The translations under genes and the position numbers were made by a program. The notes beneath the pieces were generated by a model, which saw only the letters and a program-made list of their open reading frames with translations, ran no database searches and was not told the DNA's origin. A stretch of DNA of 24,221 nucleotides from an uncultured Alkalilimnicola sp. (lineage in GTDB: Bacteria; Pseudomonadota; Gammaproteobacteria; Nitrococcales; AK92): NCBI GenBank assembly GCA_937951875.1, contig CALGAN010000069.1:1-24221 (forward strand), written 5' to 3'. Below, in pieces: positions 14,257 to 21,662 of the stretch; position 1 is the stretch's first letter; each line of letters begins with the position of its first letter.

Positions 14257-16650
14257 GCCTTCAACGCATCCCCCTGCCCCCGACACCTCGACTCCCGTCC
14301 AACGCCGGCCCCGCGTCACGCGCCACGACGCCTCGCCCGGCGCGCCGCCCATACTTTCCGGCGGTGGCTGGGAGCCGGGCTGTGCGCGGTGCTCGCGGCA
14401 GCGGCGGCCTCGGCGGCGCCCAACCATGCGCTGCTGCAGGACAAGAAGGCATTCATCGACGACCTGCTTGGGCAGATGACGCTCGAGGAAAAGATCGGCC
14501 AGCTTCGCCTGATCAGCATCGGCCCGGACATGCCGCGCGAGAAAATCGTCGAAGAGATCGCCGCCGGCCGCATAGGTGCGACCTTCAATTCGGTCGTCCA
14601 TGTCGACAACCGCATGATGCAGGATGCGGCCGTCAAGAAAAGCCGCCTCGGGATTCCCATATTCTTCGCCTACGACGTCGTGCACGGCCATCGCACCATC
14701 TTCCCGATCGGGCTAGGGCTTGCCTCGAGCTGGGACATGGCAACGATCGAGCGCAGCGCACGCGTCTCGGCCATCGAGGCCAGTGCAGACAGCCTGGACA
14801 TGACTTTCGCGCCCATGGTGGACATCTCCCGCGATCCGCGCTGGGGGCGGATGTCCGAAGGGTTCGGGGAGGATCCGTACCTCGTCTCGCGCATCGCCCA
14901 GGCGATGGTGCGAGGCTACCAGGGCGACTCCCCCGCCCGGCGCGACAGCATCATGGCCAGCGTCAAGCACTTTGCCCTGTATGGCGCGGTAGAGGGCGGA
15001 CGGGACTACAACATCGTCGACATGAGCCCCATGCGCATGTACCAAGACTTCCTGCCTCCCTACCGCGCCGCGATCGATGCCGGCGCAGGCAGCGTCATGG
15101 TGGCGCTGAACTCCATCAACGGCATGCCTGCGAGCGCCAACACGTGGCTGATGCAAGACTTGCTGCGCAAGGAATGGGGGTTCACGGGCGTGGCCGTCAG
15201 CGATCACGGCGCCATCACCGAATTGGTGCGGCACGGCGTCGCCCGGGACGGGCGCGAGGCGGCCAAGCTTGCCATCAAGGCGGGCATCGACATGAGCATG
15301 GCGGACACGCTGTACTGGCAGGAACTGCCGGGGCTGGTCGAGTCGGGCGAAGTCAGCATGGAGGAGATCGATCGCTCCGTGCGCAACGTGCTGGGCGCCA
15401 AGTACGACATGGGGCTGTTCCACGATCCCTACCTGCGCATCGGATCGCCGGCCGACGACCCGGCCGACCGCTATGCCGAGGAGCGCATGCACCGGGCGGA
15501 CGCGCGCGAGGCGGCGCGTCGCTCCATCGTCCTGCTGGAGAACAAGAACCGTACGCTGCCGCTGCGCAAGTCCGCGACGGTCGCCCTGGTCGGCCCTTTG
15601 GCAGACGCCCCGCTGGACATGATGGGCAGCTGGTCCGCCGCCGGCCGGCGGGAATCGTCGGTCACGCTGCGCCAAGGCATGGAAGAGGCCCTGCGCGGCA
15701 AGGGTCGGTTGCTCTATGCGGTCGGCGCCAATGTCACCGACGACAAGCGGATCGTGGATTACCTCAACTTCCTGAACTGGGATGAAAAGGAAGTCCTCCA
15801 AGACCCCCGGCCGCCTGCCGAGATGATCGCCGAGGCAGTCGCCCTGGCGAAACAGGCAGACGTCGTGGTGGCTGCCGTAGGCGAATCGCGCGGCATGTCC
15901 CACGAGTCGTCTAGCCGCACCCGGCTCGACATCCCGGCCAGCCAGCGCGCGTTGCTCGAGGCGCTCAAGGCCACCGGCAAGCCGCTCGTACTGGTGTTGA
16001 TGAACGGCAGGCCGCTGGACCTGCAATGGGAAAGCGCCAACGCCGATGCAATCCTCGAGACATGGTTCAGCGGCACGGAGGGCGGGCATGCGATCGCCGA
16101 CGTCCTCTTCGGCGACTACAACCCCTCGGGCAAGCTGCCCATTTCCTTCCCCCGCTCCGTCGGCCAGATCCCGACCTACTACAACCACCCGCGCGTGGGC
16201 CGGCCCTTCATCGAGGGCAAGCCGGGCAATTACACCTCACAGTACTTCGAGGAGAAGAATGGCCCGCTCTACCCCTTCGGCTACGGCCTGAGCTATACCG
16301 AGTTCGCGCTGTCGCCGGTCGTGCTCAGCAGCGACCGCATGGGGCGCGGCGGCCGCATCGTGGCCCGGGTAAACGTGGCCAACACCGGCGATCGCGGCGG
16401 AGAAACCGTGGTCCAGCTCTACATCCGGGATGAAGCAGCTTCCGTCGTGCGCCCCGTCAAAGAGCTGCGCGGGTTCCAGAAAATCGCGCTCGCCCCGGGC
16501 GAAACCCGTACCGTCGAATTCGAGATCGGCGAAGACGAGCTGAAGTTCTTCAACGCCCGGCTCGAGCACGTGGTCGAACCCGGGGAGTTCGAGGTGCAGA
16601 TCGGCCTGGACTCGCAGTCCGTGGAAACGGCGCGCTTCACATTGCGATGA
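14254..16650 (+). CDS. bglX: Periplasmic beta-glucosidase BglX (GH3)
   Basis: This is a glycoside hydrolase family 3 enzyme releasing glucose from the non-reducing end of beta-glucosides in the periplasm. It closely resembles E. coli BglX (765 aa) along its whole length: KHFALYGAVEGG, MVALNSINGMPAS, GVAVSDHGAITELV, GFGEDPYLVS and the PLYPFGYGLSYTEF block before a C-terminal fibronectin type III domain. D317 in SDHG (counting the TTG as 1) is the expected nucleophile. From TTG it has 798 residues. A long basic N-region is followed by FRRWLGAGL, a hydrophobic stretch and ASAAPNHALL, a plausible Sec or Tat signal. Neighbouring opgG suggests glucan turnover as a role, by inference. The odd point is the lack of an in-frame ATG near the ribosome binding site. 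Confidence 0.93.
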   Translation: MAFNASPCPRHLDSRPTPAPRHAPRRLARRAAHTFRRWLGAGLCAVLAAAAASAAPNHALLQDKKAFIDDLLGQMTLEEKIGQLRLISIGPDMPREKIVEEIAAGRIGATFNSVVHVDNRMMQDAAVKKSRLGIPIFFAYDVVHGHRTIFPIGLGLASSWDMATIERSARVSAIEASADSLDMTFAPMVDISRDPRWGRMSEGFGEDPYLVSRIAQAMVRGYQGDSPARRDSIMASVKHFALYGAVEGGRDYNIVDMSPMRMYQDFLPPYRAAIDAGAGSVMVALNSINGMPASANTWLMQDLLRKEWGFTGVAVSDHGAITELVRHGVARDGREAAKLAIKAGIDMSMADTLYWQELPGLVESGEVSMEEIDRSVRNVLGAKYDMGLFHDPYLRIGSPADDPADRYAEERMHRADAREAARRSIVLLENKNRTLPLRKSATVALVGPLADAPLDMMGSWSAAGRRESSVTLRQGMEEALRGKGRLLYAVGANVTDDKRIVDYLNFLNWDEKEVLQDPRPPAEMIAEAVALAKQADVVVAAVGESRGMSHESSSRTRLDIPASQRALLEALKATGKPLVLVLMNGRPLDLQWESANADAILETWFSGTEGGHAIADVLFGDYNPSGKLPISFPRSVGQIPTYYNHPRVGRPFIEGKPGNYTSQYFEEKNGPLYPFGYGLSYTEFALSPVVLSSDRMGRGGRIVARVNVANTGDRGGETVVQLYIRDEAASVVRPVKELRGFQKIALAPGETRTVEFEIGEDELKFFNARLEHVVEPGEFEVQIGLDSQSVETARFTLR

Positions 16651-16656
16651 CGGGCA

Positions 16657-16689
16657 GCGCCCCGGCTCCGAAGCACGGTGGCGGGGCGC
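16657..16689. terminator. Hairpin between convergent bglX and cynS
   Basis: Bases 16657-16663 pair perfectly with 16683-16689 (7 bp, all GC) around a 19-nt loop that can hold a smaller stem. It fills most of the 54-bp gap between two convergent stop codons, so it may act as a bidirectional terminator. There is no U-run on either strand, hence only moderate confidence. Confidence 0.4.
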
Positions 16690-16704
16690 GATGGCGCTAT
16701 CCGA

Positions 16705-17151
16705 TCAGTACATCTTGTACGGCAGAAACTTGCCGCTCATGACGATCTGCACCCGGTCCCCCTTGGGATCGACTTCGCGCGACAGGTCCATCTTGAAGTC
16801 GATGGCGCTCATGATGCCATCGCCGAACTCCTCGTGGATCAGCTCCTTGAACGTGGTGCCGTATACATTGACCAGCTCGTAAAAGCGGTAAATGAGCGGG
16901 TCGGTCGGCACGGCGGTGGGCAGGGACCCTTTGTACGGCACGACCTGCAACTGCAGCACGGCATCGCCGGGCAGGTCCAGCAGCTTGCCTACCGCGTCGG
17001 CCTGCGCCTGCGTGAGCGCCATCTGGCCGAGCAACGCGGCGGTGCTCCATTCCTTGCTTTGGCCGACGGCCTTGGCGATTTCCGCCCAGCTCAGCTTCTT
17101 CTCGATCTTGCGGGCGACGATGAGTTCGGTCACTTCGGCTCGGGTCATCAT
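16705..17151 (-). CDS. cynS: Cyanate hydratase (cyanase)
   Basis: Cyanase converts cyanate plus bicarbonate to carbamate and CO2; carbamate then yields ammonia and CO2. It detoxifies cyanate and supplies nitrogen in the cytosol, normally as a decamer. The 148 residues are about E. coli length. The N-terminal helical domain is DNA-binding-like (LSWAEIAKAVGQSKEWSTAA). The catalytic triad is complete: R89 and E92 (PLIYRFYELVNVYGTT) and S115 (GDGIMSAIDFKMD). It ends in SGKFLPYKMY. The ATG overlaps the stop of the ABC ATPase gene by 4 nt (ATGA), so translation is coupled to the transporter. A second ATG follows directly and could be used instead. Confidence 0.97.
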   Translation of the reverse strand: MMTRAEVTELIVARKIEKKLSWAEIAKAVGQSKEWSTAALLGQMALTQAQADAVGKLLDLPGDAVLQLQVVPYKGSLPTAVPTDPLIYRFYELVNVYGTTFKELIHEEFGDGIMSAIDFKMDLSREVDPKGDRVQIVMSGKFLPYKMY

Positions 17152-17954
17152 GATGCTACGGGCTCCTTCTTGGCTGCCTTGTCGACCAGGAAATCGACGA
17201 GGCGATTGCGAATCTCGTAATAGCGCGCTTCGTGGTGCAGCGAAGCGCGCGTTCGCGAACGCGGCAGGTCCACGGCCACGGTTTCGGCGATGCGGGCGCG
17301 CGGCCCTGTGCTCATCAGCAGGATCCGGTCGGCGAGCAGAATCGCCTCATCGACGTCGTGCGTGATCATGAACACCGTCTGTCCGGTGGCGCGGACGATG
17401 GCGAGCAACTCGTCCTGGATCGTGCCCCGCGTCAACGCGTCCAAAGCGCCGAAAGGCTCGTCGAGCAGGAGCATCTTGGGTTGGATGGCAAACGCGCGGG
17501 CGATGCCGACGCGCTGCTTCATGCCGCCGGACAGCTCGGCAGGTTTCTTGTCGAGCGCATGGCCGAGCCCTACCATCTCGAGGTAGCGCACGCTATGCGA
17601 CCGGACCTCGCGCTGCGTATATGCCGGCCAACGCGAACGGACGCCGAACTCCACGTTCTGCAACGCGGTCATCCACGGCAACAGCGCATGGGCCTGGAAC
17701 ACGACCCCCCGGTCCAGGGACGGCCCCGCCACCTCCCGGCCATCCATGATGATGGTGCCGGCGCTGGGCGCATCGATGCCCGCCAAGATGTTGAGAATGG
17801 TCGTCTTGCCACAGCCGGAGTGCCCGATCACGCAAACGAACTCGCCGCGTTCGATGCCGAACGTCACGTTTTCGAATACGGGGGCGCCGGGGCGCCCGTC
17901 GCGGCCGGGATAGTGCTTGGCCAAGCCTTCGACTTCAAGAAACGGACGGCTCAT
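17148..17954 (-). CDS. ABC transporter ATP-binding protein (nitrate/cyanate/taurine family)
   Basis: This is the ATPase of an NrtD/SsuB/TauB-type importer on the inner face of the membrane. The 268 residues contain Walker A GHSGCGKTT (44-52), Q-loop Q87 in VVFQAHALLPW, signature LSGGMKQRVGIARA (141-154), Walker B MLLLDEP with D165 and E166, and switch histidine H199 (FMITHDVDEA). All catalytic positions are intact. It lies 3 nt after the permease gene and overlaps cynS by 4 nt, so the three form one translational unit. Family membership alone does not fix the substrate. Linkage to cynS argues for cyanate, as in the cyanobacterial cynABDS arrangement. Confidence 0.93.
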   Translation of the reverse strand: MSRPFLEVEGLAKHYPGRDGRPGAPVFENVTFGIERGEFVCVIGHSGCGKTTILNILAGIDAPSAGTIIMDGREVAGPSLDRGVVFQAHALLPWMTALQNVEFGVRSRWPAYTQREVRSHSVRYLEMVGLGHALDKKPAELSGGMKQRVGIARAFAIQPKMLLLDEPFGALDALTRGTIQDELLAIVRATGQTVFMITHDVDEAILLADRILLMSTGPRARIAETVAVDLPRSRTRASLHHEARYYEIRNRLVDFLVDKAAKKEPVAS

Positions 17955-17957
17955 GCG

Positions 17958-18800
17958 CTACTCCCGGTAACTGACTAGGCGCGCGGCGCGCGCCAGCAGC
18001 ACGTCCAGCGCCATGCCTATCAGCCCGATGAACAAGATGGCACAGATAATGTTGGCGATGGACAGGTTGTTCCACTCGTTCCATACGAAATAGCCGATGC
18101 CCGTGCCGCCGATGAGCATCTCCGCCGCCACGATCACGAGCCAGGCGATGCCGATGGAAATGCGCATGCCCGTCATGATGGTGGGAGCCGCGGCCGGCAG
18201 GATCACCTTACATGCCGTTCGCAGGCGCGGGACTTCCAGCGTGCGCGCGACGTTCAGCCAGTCCTGGCGGACGGAGCCGACGCCGAAAGCCGTGTTGATG
18301 AGCATCGGCCATATTGAGCAAATGAAGATGACGAACATCGCAGAGAGATTCGCGTCTTTGATCGTGTAGAGCGCGAGCGGCATCCAGGCCAGGGGCGAGA
18401 CCGGCTTGAGCACTTGGATGAAGGGGTCGAATGCCTCGTACAGCGTGCGCGACATGCCGATCAGGAATCCCAGGGGGATGGCCACCAATGCGGCGCACAG
18501 AAAACCGGTGAGCACACGGGCGATGGAGTAGGCAAGCTGCAGCCCCAGGCCTTTGTCGTTCGGTCCCCGGTCGTAGAAGGGATCTTGCAAATGCCTCCAG
18601 AGCTGTGCCGCGACTTCGCCTGGCCCGGGAAACGGCGTCTTGCCGCCGCTCGCGGCGGCATTGCCCACGAGTGCGGCATAAGCGGGATCGACCACCGCCG
18701 CGGCCTCCTCGGAATGAGTCGCCGCCTGCCACGCGCCGAGCACCAGCACGAGGATGACGAACGATACGAGGACCGACCTCCAGCGTCGTGCAACCGGCAT
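17958..18800 (-). CDS. ABC transporter permease (NrtB/SsuC family)
   Basis: This is a membrane subunit of a nitrate/sulfonate/taurine-type ABC importer. The 280 residues have an N-terminal helix (about 9-26), a periplasmic stretch of roughly 60 residues (about 27-88), and then five or so helices. The ATPase-coupling loop is EVPRLRTACKVILPAAAPTI, a typical EAA motif. C-terminal helices include IGIAWLVIVAAEMLIGG and ICAILFIGLIGMALDVLL. Its ATG shares one base with the stop of the binding-protein gene (TGATG), so the two are translationally coupled. It probably works as a homodimer because only one permease gene is present. Confidence 0.92.
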   Translation of the reverse strand: MPVARRWRSVLVSFVILVLVLGAWQAATHSEEAAAVVDPAYAALVGNAAASGGKTPFPGPGEVAAQLWRHLQDPFYDRGPNDKGLGLQLAYSIARVLTGFLCAALVAIPLGFLIGMSRTLYEAFDPFIQVLKPVSPLAWMPLALYTIKDANLSAMFVIFICSIWPMLINTAFGVGSVRQDWLNVARTLEVPRLRTACKVILPAAAPTIMTGMRISIGIAWLVIVAAEMLIGGTGIGYFVWNEWNNLSIANIICAILFIGLIGMALDVLLARAARLVSYRE

Positions 18801-20161
18801 CAGGCCCTCCGGATCTTGAAGCTGGCCAAGTACTCGTCCGGCTTGGATGGATCGAAAGGCTTGCCCATCACGGTAAAGGATTTGTCCTGCGCGTCAGGAA
18901 CGGGATAACCCGCCTCCTTCATCAGCCGCAAGGCGTCCGTGGCGAGGAACACCTCGCGGGCGATTTTCTTGTAATCGACCTCGCCCTTGACCTGTCCCCA
19001 GCGTTTCATCTGGGTCAAGATCCACACGGCGAACGACTGCCAAGGCATGGGATCGAAATCGATGCGGTTCGGCTCCTGTACCACCTTGCCCAAGCCGTCC
19101 GCGAAAGTCCCTGTCAACACCTGCTCCACTACCGTGACGGGTTGGTTCAGGTAGTTCGGGGCGGCGATGGCGGCGGCGATCTCTTTGCGGTTGGCGGGAT
19201 TGTGCGCATACGCCGTCGCCTCGATGATGGCCTTGAGCAGCGCGCGATACGTATTGGGCATCTGAGTCACGAAGCCCTTGCTGGCCGCAAAGGCACAACA
19301 CGGATGCCCGTCCCATAGCGTCTTGGACAAGGTGTGGATGAAGCCCACGCCGTCGTATACGGCGCGCTGGTTGACGGGGTCCGGCGCAAGGAAGCCGTCA
19401 ATGTTGTCCGCCCGCATGTTCGCCACCATTTCCGGGGGCGGCACGGCGCGGATCTGCACGTCCGTGTCCGGATCGATGCCATGCTCGGCCAGGTAGTAGC
19501 GCAACAGATAGTTGTGCATCGAATAGTCGAACGGCACGGCGAACTTCATGCCCTTCCAGGTCTTGGGATCGCGCCGGTTCTTGTGCTTGATCGAAAGCGT
19601 GATCGCCTGGCCGTTGATGTTTTCCACCGCCGGCATCGTCCAGGGAATGGCACTACCGGTTCCCACGCCCATGGAAATGGCGAGCGGCATCGGCGAGAGC
19701 ATATGGGCTGCGTCGTACTCGCCCGCCAGCGCTTTGTCCCGGATCAGCGCCCAGCCAGCCGCCTTGTCGACGGTGACGTCCAAGCCCTGCTTGGCGTAGA
19801 AGCCCATGGGATGAGCCATGATGATGGGCGTGGCGCACGTAATGGGAATAAAGCCGACCTTCAGTGCTTTCTTCTCCAGCGCGCCCGTGCCTTGCGCGAA
19901 GGCGTCCTTCGCGGCGGCCAGCGGGAAAAGCGTGCTCACTGCCGCCATGGCGGTCCCGCTTCCCACCGCCTTGAGAAAGGCACGACGCAATGCATCCTGC
20001 GGAAAGAGCGCCCGCATGACGGCGCCTTCCACGGCACGTGCCTGCAAGTCCTCGGACGACTCGCGCCGCTGCGCCAAATCGTGTTCGGCCTGGGAAGCAT
20101 GACGGCCGCAGGCGCATGACAACCGGGATTGCGCATCGAAGGGATTCTGAAACAAGCTCAT
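18800..20161 (-). CDS. Tat-exported ABC substrate-binding protein (NrtA/CmpA family)
   Basis: This is a periplasmic solute receptor of the nitrate/bicarbonate/cyanate family that would deliver substrate to the downstream permease. The 453 residues fall into three parts. The first is a cytoplasmic N-terminal extension of about 58 residues containing CACGRHASQAEHD (C16, C18, H21, H27). The second is a perfect Tat signal, RRAFLKAVGSGTAMAA (R59-R60), with cleavage near AFAQ (about 89-90). The third is an NrtA-type bilobed domain with KVGFIPITCATPIIMAHPMG and FAVPFDYSMHNYLLRYYLAE. The ATG at 20161 has CGGAG 6 nt upstream, which supports the long form. A start at M49 would give a shorter N-region and keep the Tat motif. 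Tat export suggests folding or metal loading before translocation. Confidence 0.92.
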   Translation of the reverse strand: MSLFQNPFDAQSRLSCACGRHASQAEHDLAQRRESSEDLQARAVEGAVMRALFPQDALRRAFLKAVGSGTAMAAVSTLFPLAAAKDAFAQGTGALEKKALKVGFIPITCATPIIMAHPMGFYAKQGLDVTVDKAAGWALIRDKALAGEYDAAHMLSPMPLAISMGVGTGSAIPWTMPAVENINGQAITLSIKHKNRRDPKTWKGMKFAVPFDYSMHNYLLRYYLAEHGIDPDTDVQIRAVPPPEMVANMRADNIDGFLAPDPVNQRAVYDGVGFIHTLSKTLWDGHPCCAFAASKGFVTQMPNTYRALLKAIIEATAYAHNPANRKEIAAAIAAPNYLNQPVTVVEQVLTGTFADGLGKVVQEPNRIDFDPMPWQSFAVWILTQMKRWGQVKGEVDYKKIAREVFLATDALRLMKEAGYPVPDAQDKSFTVMGKPFDPSKPDEYLASFKIRRA

Positions 20162-20173
20162 GGCGAACTCCGA

Positions 20174-20857
20174 TCAGGAGGAAGAAGAGGAGAGGTCGGA
20201 AGAGCTCGGCGCAAATTCGATGTCTTCCTTGTACAAAGCGTAGGCGCGGTGATACTCCATCACCCGGGCCGTATCCTCGATGAAGTCTTCGGCATAGCCC
20301 GCGCGCCGGAGCAGATGCAGCCCCAGCTCGTGACCGCTGGCGATGCCGCCGGCGGTGATGACGCGCCCGGTGTCCACCACCCTCGCACGGCTTACGCGGC
20401 AAGCCGGCGCCAAGGCGGCCAGGCGGTCTATGGGCGTGCGTCCCAGGTGCGAGGATTCAAGGCGATCCGGCTCCTTGCGACTCGTGGCCGCCCGGCCGTC
20501 CAGCAGGCCCATGCGCGCATAGATCCAGGATCCCGTGCAGACACTGGTCAGCAAGCATTCGACAGGCAGCGCGGCGATGTACTCGTGCAATCGGCGGTTG
20601 TGCATTTCCTGCCGGGTGCCGGCCCCGCCAGGAATCAGGAACGCATCCATGGCCGGCGCATCATTGAAGCCGTAAGCAGGCAGCACCGTCAGCCCAGCCT
20701 GCGCCTGCACGGGGCGCAGCGCTTCCCCCACCAGGAAGACGTCGAGCTCCGGGTCGAACCGGCGCGCCACCGAGAAAACCCCGTAAGGCGCCGCAAAGTC
20801 GATGACTTCCGCGTCCTTGAAAATGTAGATGCCTAGTCTGAACCCGGCTTTCTTCAT
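20174..20857 (-). CDS. DJ-1/PfpI family protein, isonitrile hydratase-like
   Basis: This is a DJ-1/PfpI glutamine-amidotransferase-like protein without the AraC domain of GlxA-type regulators. From Met at 20857 it has 227 residues. Typical elements are YIFKDAEVIDFAAPYGVFSV with E17, AFLIPGGAGTRQEM, the nucleophile elbow SVCTGSWI with C107, and RVITAGGIASGHELGLHLL. These fit Pseudomonas isonitrile hydratase, which hydrates isonitriles to N-formamides. Isonitrile hydratase activity is inferred, not shown. An in-frame ATG at 20914 would add 19 residues, but the AGGG 9 nt before 20857 and the fold boundary favour the shorter form. It ends in an unusual serine-rich tail and lies 12 nt before the binding-protein gene, so it heads the transporter-cynS operon. 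Confidence 0.85.
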   Translation of the reverse strand: MKKAGFRLGIYIFKDAEVIDFAAPYGVFSVARRFDPELDVFLVGEALRPVQAQAGLTVLPAYGFNDAPAMDAFLIPGGAGTRQEMHNRRLHEYIAALPVECLLTSVCTGSWIYARMGLLDGRAATSRKEPDRLESSHLGRTPIDRLAALAPACRVSRARVVDTGRVITAGGIASGHELGLHLLRRAGYAEDFIEDTARVMEYHRAYALYKEDIEFAPSSSDLSSSSS

Positions 20858-20970
20858 GGCACGACACCCTGGAGGCATGGGCCGGCGCAACGCCGTGCTT
20901 GGCGTGGCAGGCATGGTTCCAGTGTGCGCGCATGGCCTTGCCGCCGGTATCGCGATTCCCGTGAAAAAGC

Positions 20971-20988
20971 TGTAGTGCTCCCACTACA
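20971..20988. promoter_or_regulatory. Perfect dyad TGTAGTG-CTCC-CACTACA, likely regulator site
   Basis: Bases 20971-20977 are the exact reverse complement of 20982-20988 around a 4-nt centre. The dyad lies between the response regulator gene and the DJ-1 gene. On the minus strand it overlaps a possible -35 position, 17 bp upstream of a weak GATACC -10 (20946-20951). This is the layout expected for an activator-dependent promoter, and the adjacent NarL-type regulator is the obvious candidate to bind it. The dyad is seen; the binding is inferred. Confidence 0.5.
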
Positions 20989-21023
20989 CGGTGCACCGGC
21001 GCGCTAGCTTGGTGCGGTGCGCC

Positions 21024-21662
21024 CTAAATCGGGTTCAGCGCATACGTGCGCGCATAATCGACCAGTTCAGCGATGCTGTGCACGCCGAGCTTCTCGAAAA
21101 TGCGGCCGCGATAAGTCGAAACCGTGTTGGCCGAGAGTGCGAGATGCTCGGCAATGGCCGATACCGATTTGCCCGAAACGAGCAACTGCAACACCTGGAA
21201 CTCCCGGTTGGACAAGAGTTCGTGGGGCGCCTGCGGCCTATCTTGCCGGACGGTACTGGCAAGCAGCTCCGCCACCGCAGGCGTCACGTAAGACTTGCCA
21301 TCGGCAGCCCGCACCAAGGCCGCCAGCAGCTCCTCCGGCTCGCACCCTTTGTTGAGATAAGCATGCGCGCCGCTGCGCAAGGCACGCACCGCCAATTGGG
21401 ATTCCGGATATACCGAAAGCATCACCACGCCCAGCGAAGGAAACTCGGCCCGGACGGACTTCAGTACGTCCAAGCCGTCCCGCTCGCCCAGCGCGATGTC
21501 CAGCACCATCGCGTGGTAGTTTCCGCGGCGCAAGGCGCGCAAAGCGGCGGGCCCGTCTCCCGCTTCGTCCACGGACGCGATGCGGGCGTCCTCGCCCAGC
21601 AACCGAGCCAGCCCCCGGCGAATGATCATGTGATCGTCCACGACGAGAACGTTCAATCCCAT
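21024..21662 (-). CDS. Response regulator, NarL/FixJ type (receiver + LuxR-type HTH)
   Basis: This is a two-component response regulator of 212 residues. The receiver domain (about 1-120) has the acidic pair D9-D10, the phospho-acceptor D55 (AMVLDIAL), S83 and K105 (YLNKGC), all intact. After a linker, the LuxR-type helix-turn-helix (about 147-205) reads LSNREFQVLQLLVSGKSVSA followed by NTVSTYRGRIFEKLGVHS. Its frame overlaps the end of the histidine kinase gene by 10 nt, so they are made together. It lies directly upstream of a dyad and the DJ-1/ABC/cynS genes on the same strand and probably controls them. Confidence 0.93.
   Translation of the reverse strand: MGLNVLVVDDHMIIRRGLARLLGEDARIASVDEAGDGPAALRALRRGNYHAMVLDIALGERDGLDVLKSVRAEFPSLGVVMLSVYPESQLAVRALRSGAHAYLNKGCEPEELLAALVRAADGKSYVTPAVAELLASTVRQDRPQAPHELLSNREFQVLQLLVSGKSVSAIAEHLALSANTVSTYRGRIFEKLGVHSIAELVDYARTYALNPI

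Noticed and set aside
14713..16188. A 491-codon open frame on the minus strand opposite bglX
   Set aside because: It is the antisense shadow of a high-GC gene whose product matches BglX throughout. The antisense product is His/Arg/Asp-rich with no recognisable fold and no ribosome binding site.
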